Assembly: GCF_015100155.1 (NCBI RefSeq)
Contig: NZ_JACKZA010000001.1
Span: 1-64,000 of the forward strand
DNA length: 64,000 nt
Direction: 5' to 3'
Origin: Acidithiobacillus sp. HP-2
GTDB lineage: Bacteria > Pseudomonadota > Gammaproteobacteria > Acidithiobacillales > Acidithiobacillaceae
This document shows positions 63,780 to 64,000 of this stretch, in pieces. Under the pieces are notes generated by a model. That model made no database searches and was not told the origin of the DNA. It worked only from the letters and a program-made list of their open reading frames with translations. Within the stretch, counting starts at the first letter, position 1, and the number at the start of each line of letters is the position of its first letter. The position numbers and the translations under genes are program-made.

Positions 63780-64000
63780 TGACCGAGAATGTCCTTGCGG
63801 AATTTGGCCAGCACGCTGGCGCGGGTTGCGGCGACCTGATCCCAGTTGACCTGCATGACCGGATAAGTACCGAGCTTGGCCAGAGCAGGTTTGGCGGCAA
63901 CGCCATTCAGGGAAGGATAGAGATTATATTTGGCGACGAGTTTTTGTCCGGCAGGGGACATGGTGAAATTGACAAACTGTTCGGCCAGCTTTTTATCCGG
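63776..64000 (-). CDS. Iron-binding periplasmic protein of the ABC transporter, partial
   Basis: Only the C-terminal ~74 residues are inside the window; the gene continues past the right edge. The visible part, KKLAEQFVNFTMSPAGQKLVAKYNLYPSL and the ending FRKDILGQ, resembles FbpA-family proteins, which deliver iron to the permease. It precedes the permease gene and overlaps it by four bases. Confidence 0.75.
   Translation of the reverse strand, partial: PDKKLAEQFVNFTMSPAGQKLVAKYNLYPSLNGVAAKPALAKLGTYPVMQVNWDQVAATRASVLAKFRKDILGQ

Overview
The window looks like a chromosomal segment of an acidophilic chemolithoautotroph of the Acidithiobacillus type. The best evidence is a long minus-strand Calvin-cycle/glycolysis cluster continuous with tryptophan biosynthesis: suhB-like, glpX, tkt, gap, pgk, pyk, fba, rpe, gph, trpE, trpG, trpD, trpC. 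That layout matches, from memory, the cbb3-type operon described in Acidithiobacillus ferrooxidans. A persulfide-dioxygenase-like metallo-hydrolase, polyphosphate kinase 2 and an iron ABC transporter fit such an organism. No RuBisCO, rRNA or CRISPR array is present.

Bases 1 to about 13,700 are the end of a mobile genomic island. It abuts the 3' end of a tRNA-Met(CAT) gene next to a tyrosine integrase, and its other end lies outside the window. It holds an IS21-family end that cuts a DUF3854 gene, a membrane/helix-turn-helix fusion, six tandem 34-bp iteron-like repeats, HU/IHF-like genes, a TraR/DksA-like zinc-finger gene and a YbjQ gene. AT-rich cargo includes a three-gene cassette of unknown function lying between a YedK-like start remnant and a truncated hsdM, a Sel1-repeat lipoprotein with a 55-codon gene downstream, and several exported or anchored proteins of unknown function. 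Remnants of a second integrase family (two copies), of an island gene and of an exported-protein gene show that the island grew by stacking and decay.

From 13,700 to 24,100 come the persulfide dioxygenase-like gene, an ABC-2 export pair with an alpha/beta hydrolase and a thioredoxin-like ferredoxin, coq7, an Rrf2 regulator, an OsmC protein and the trp genes. A VapBC toxin-antitoxin module lies between trpE and trpG, with a copy of the trpG start on both sides of it. From 24,100 to 34,300 lies the carbon-metabolism operon. Several junctions in these operons overlap or abut (pgk-pyk, rpe-gph, trpG-trpD), which suggests translational coupling.

From 34,300 to 64,000 are rsmE, corA, an MFS transporter, ppk2, ispH, rmuC, an mscL with a C-terminal zinc ribbon, a complete RND efflux operon divergent from an LTxxQ periplasmic gene and an OmpR/EnvZ-type pair, argH-lptM-lysA, a PEBP-family gene, tRNA-Lys(TTT), a PrlF/YhaV toxin-antitoxin pair with an apparent frameshift in the antitoxin, a sulfotransferase, a LysR regulator, a sigma-factor-like protein limited to regions 1.2 and 2, alkB, a few envelope proteins and an iron ABC transporter cut by the window end. 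A dispersed ~43-bp repeat occurs four times between 42.9 and 52.1 kb.
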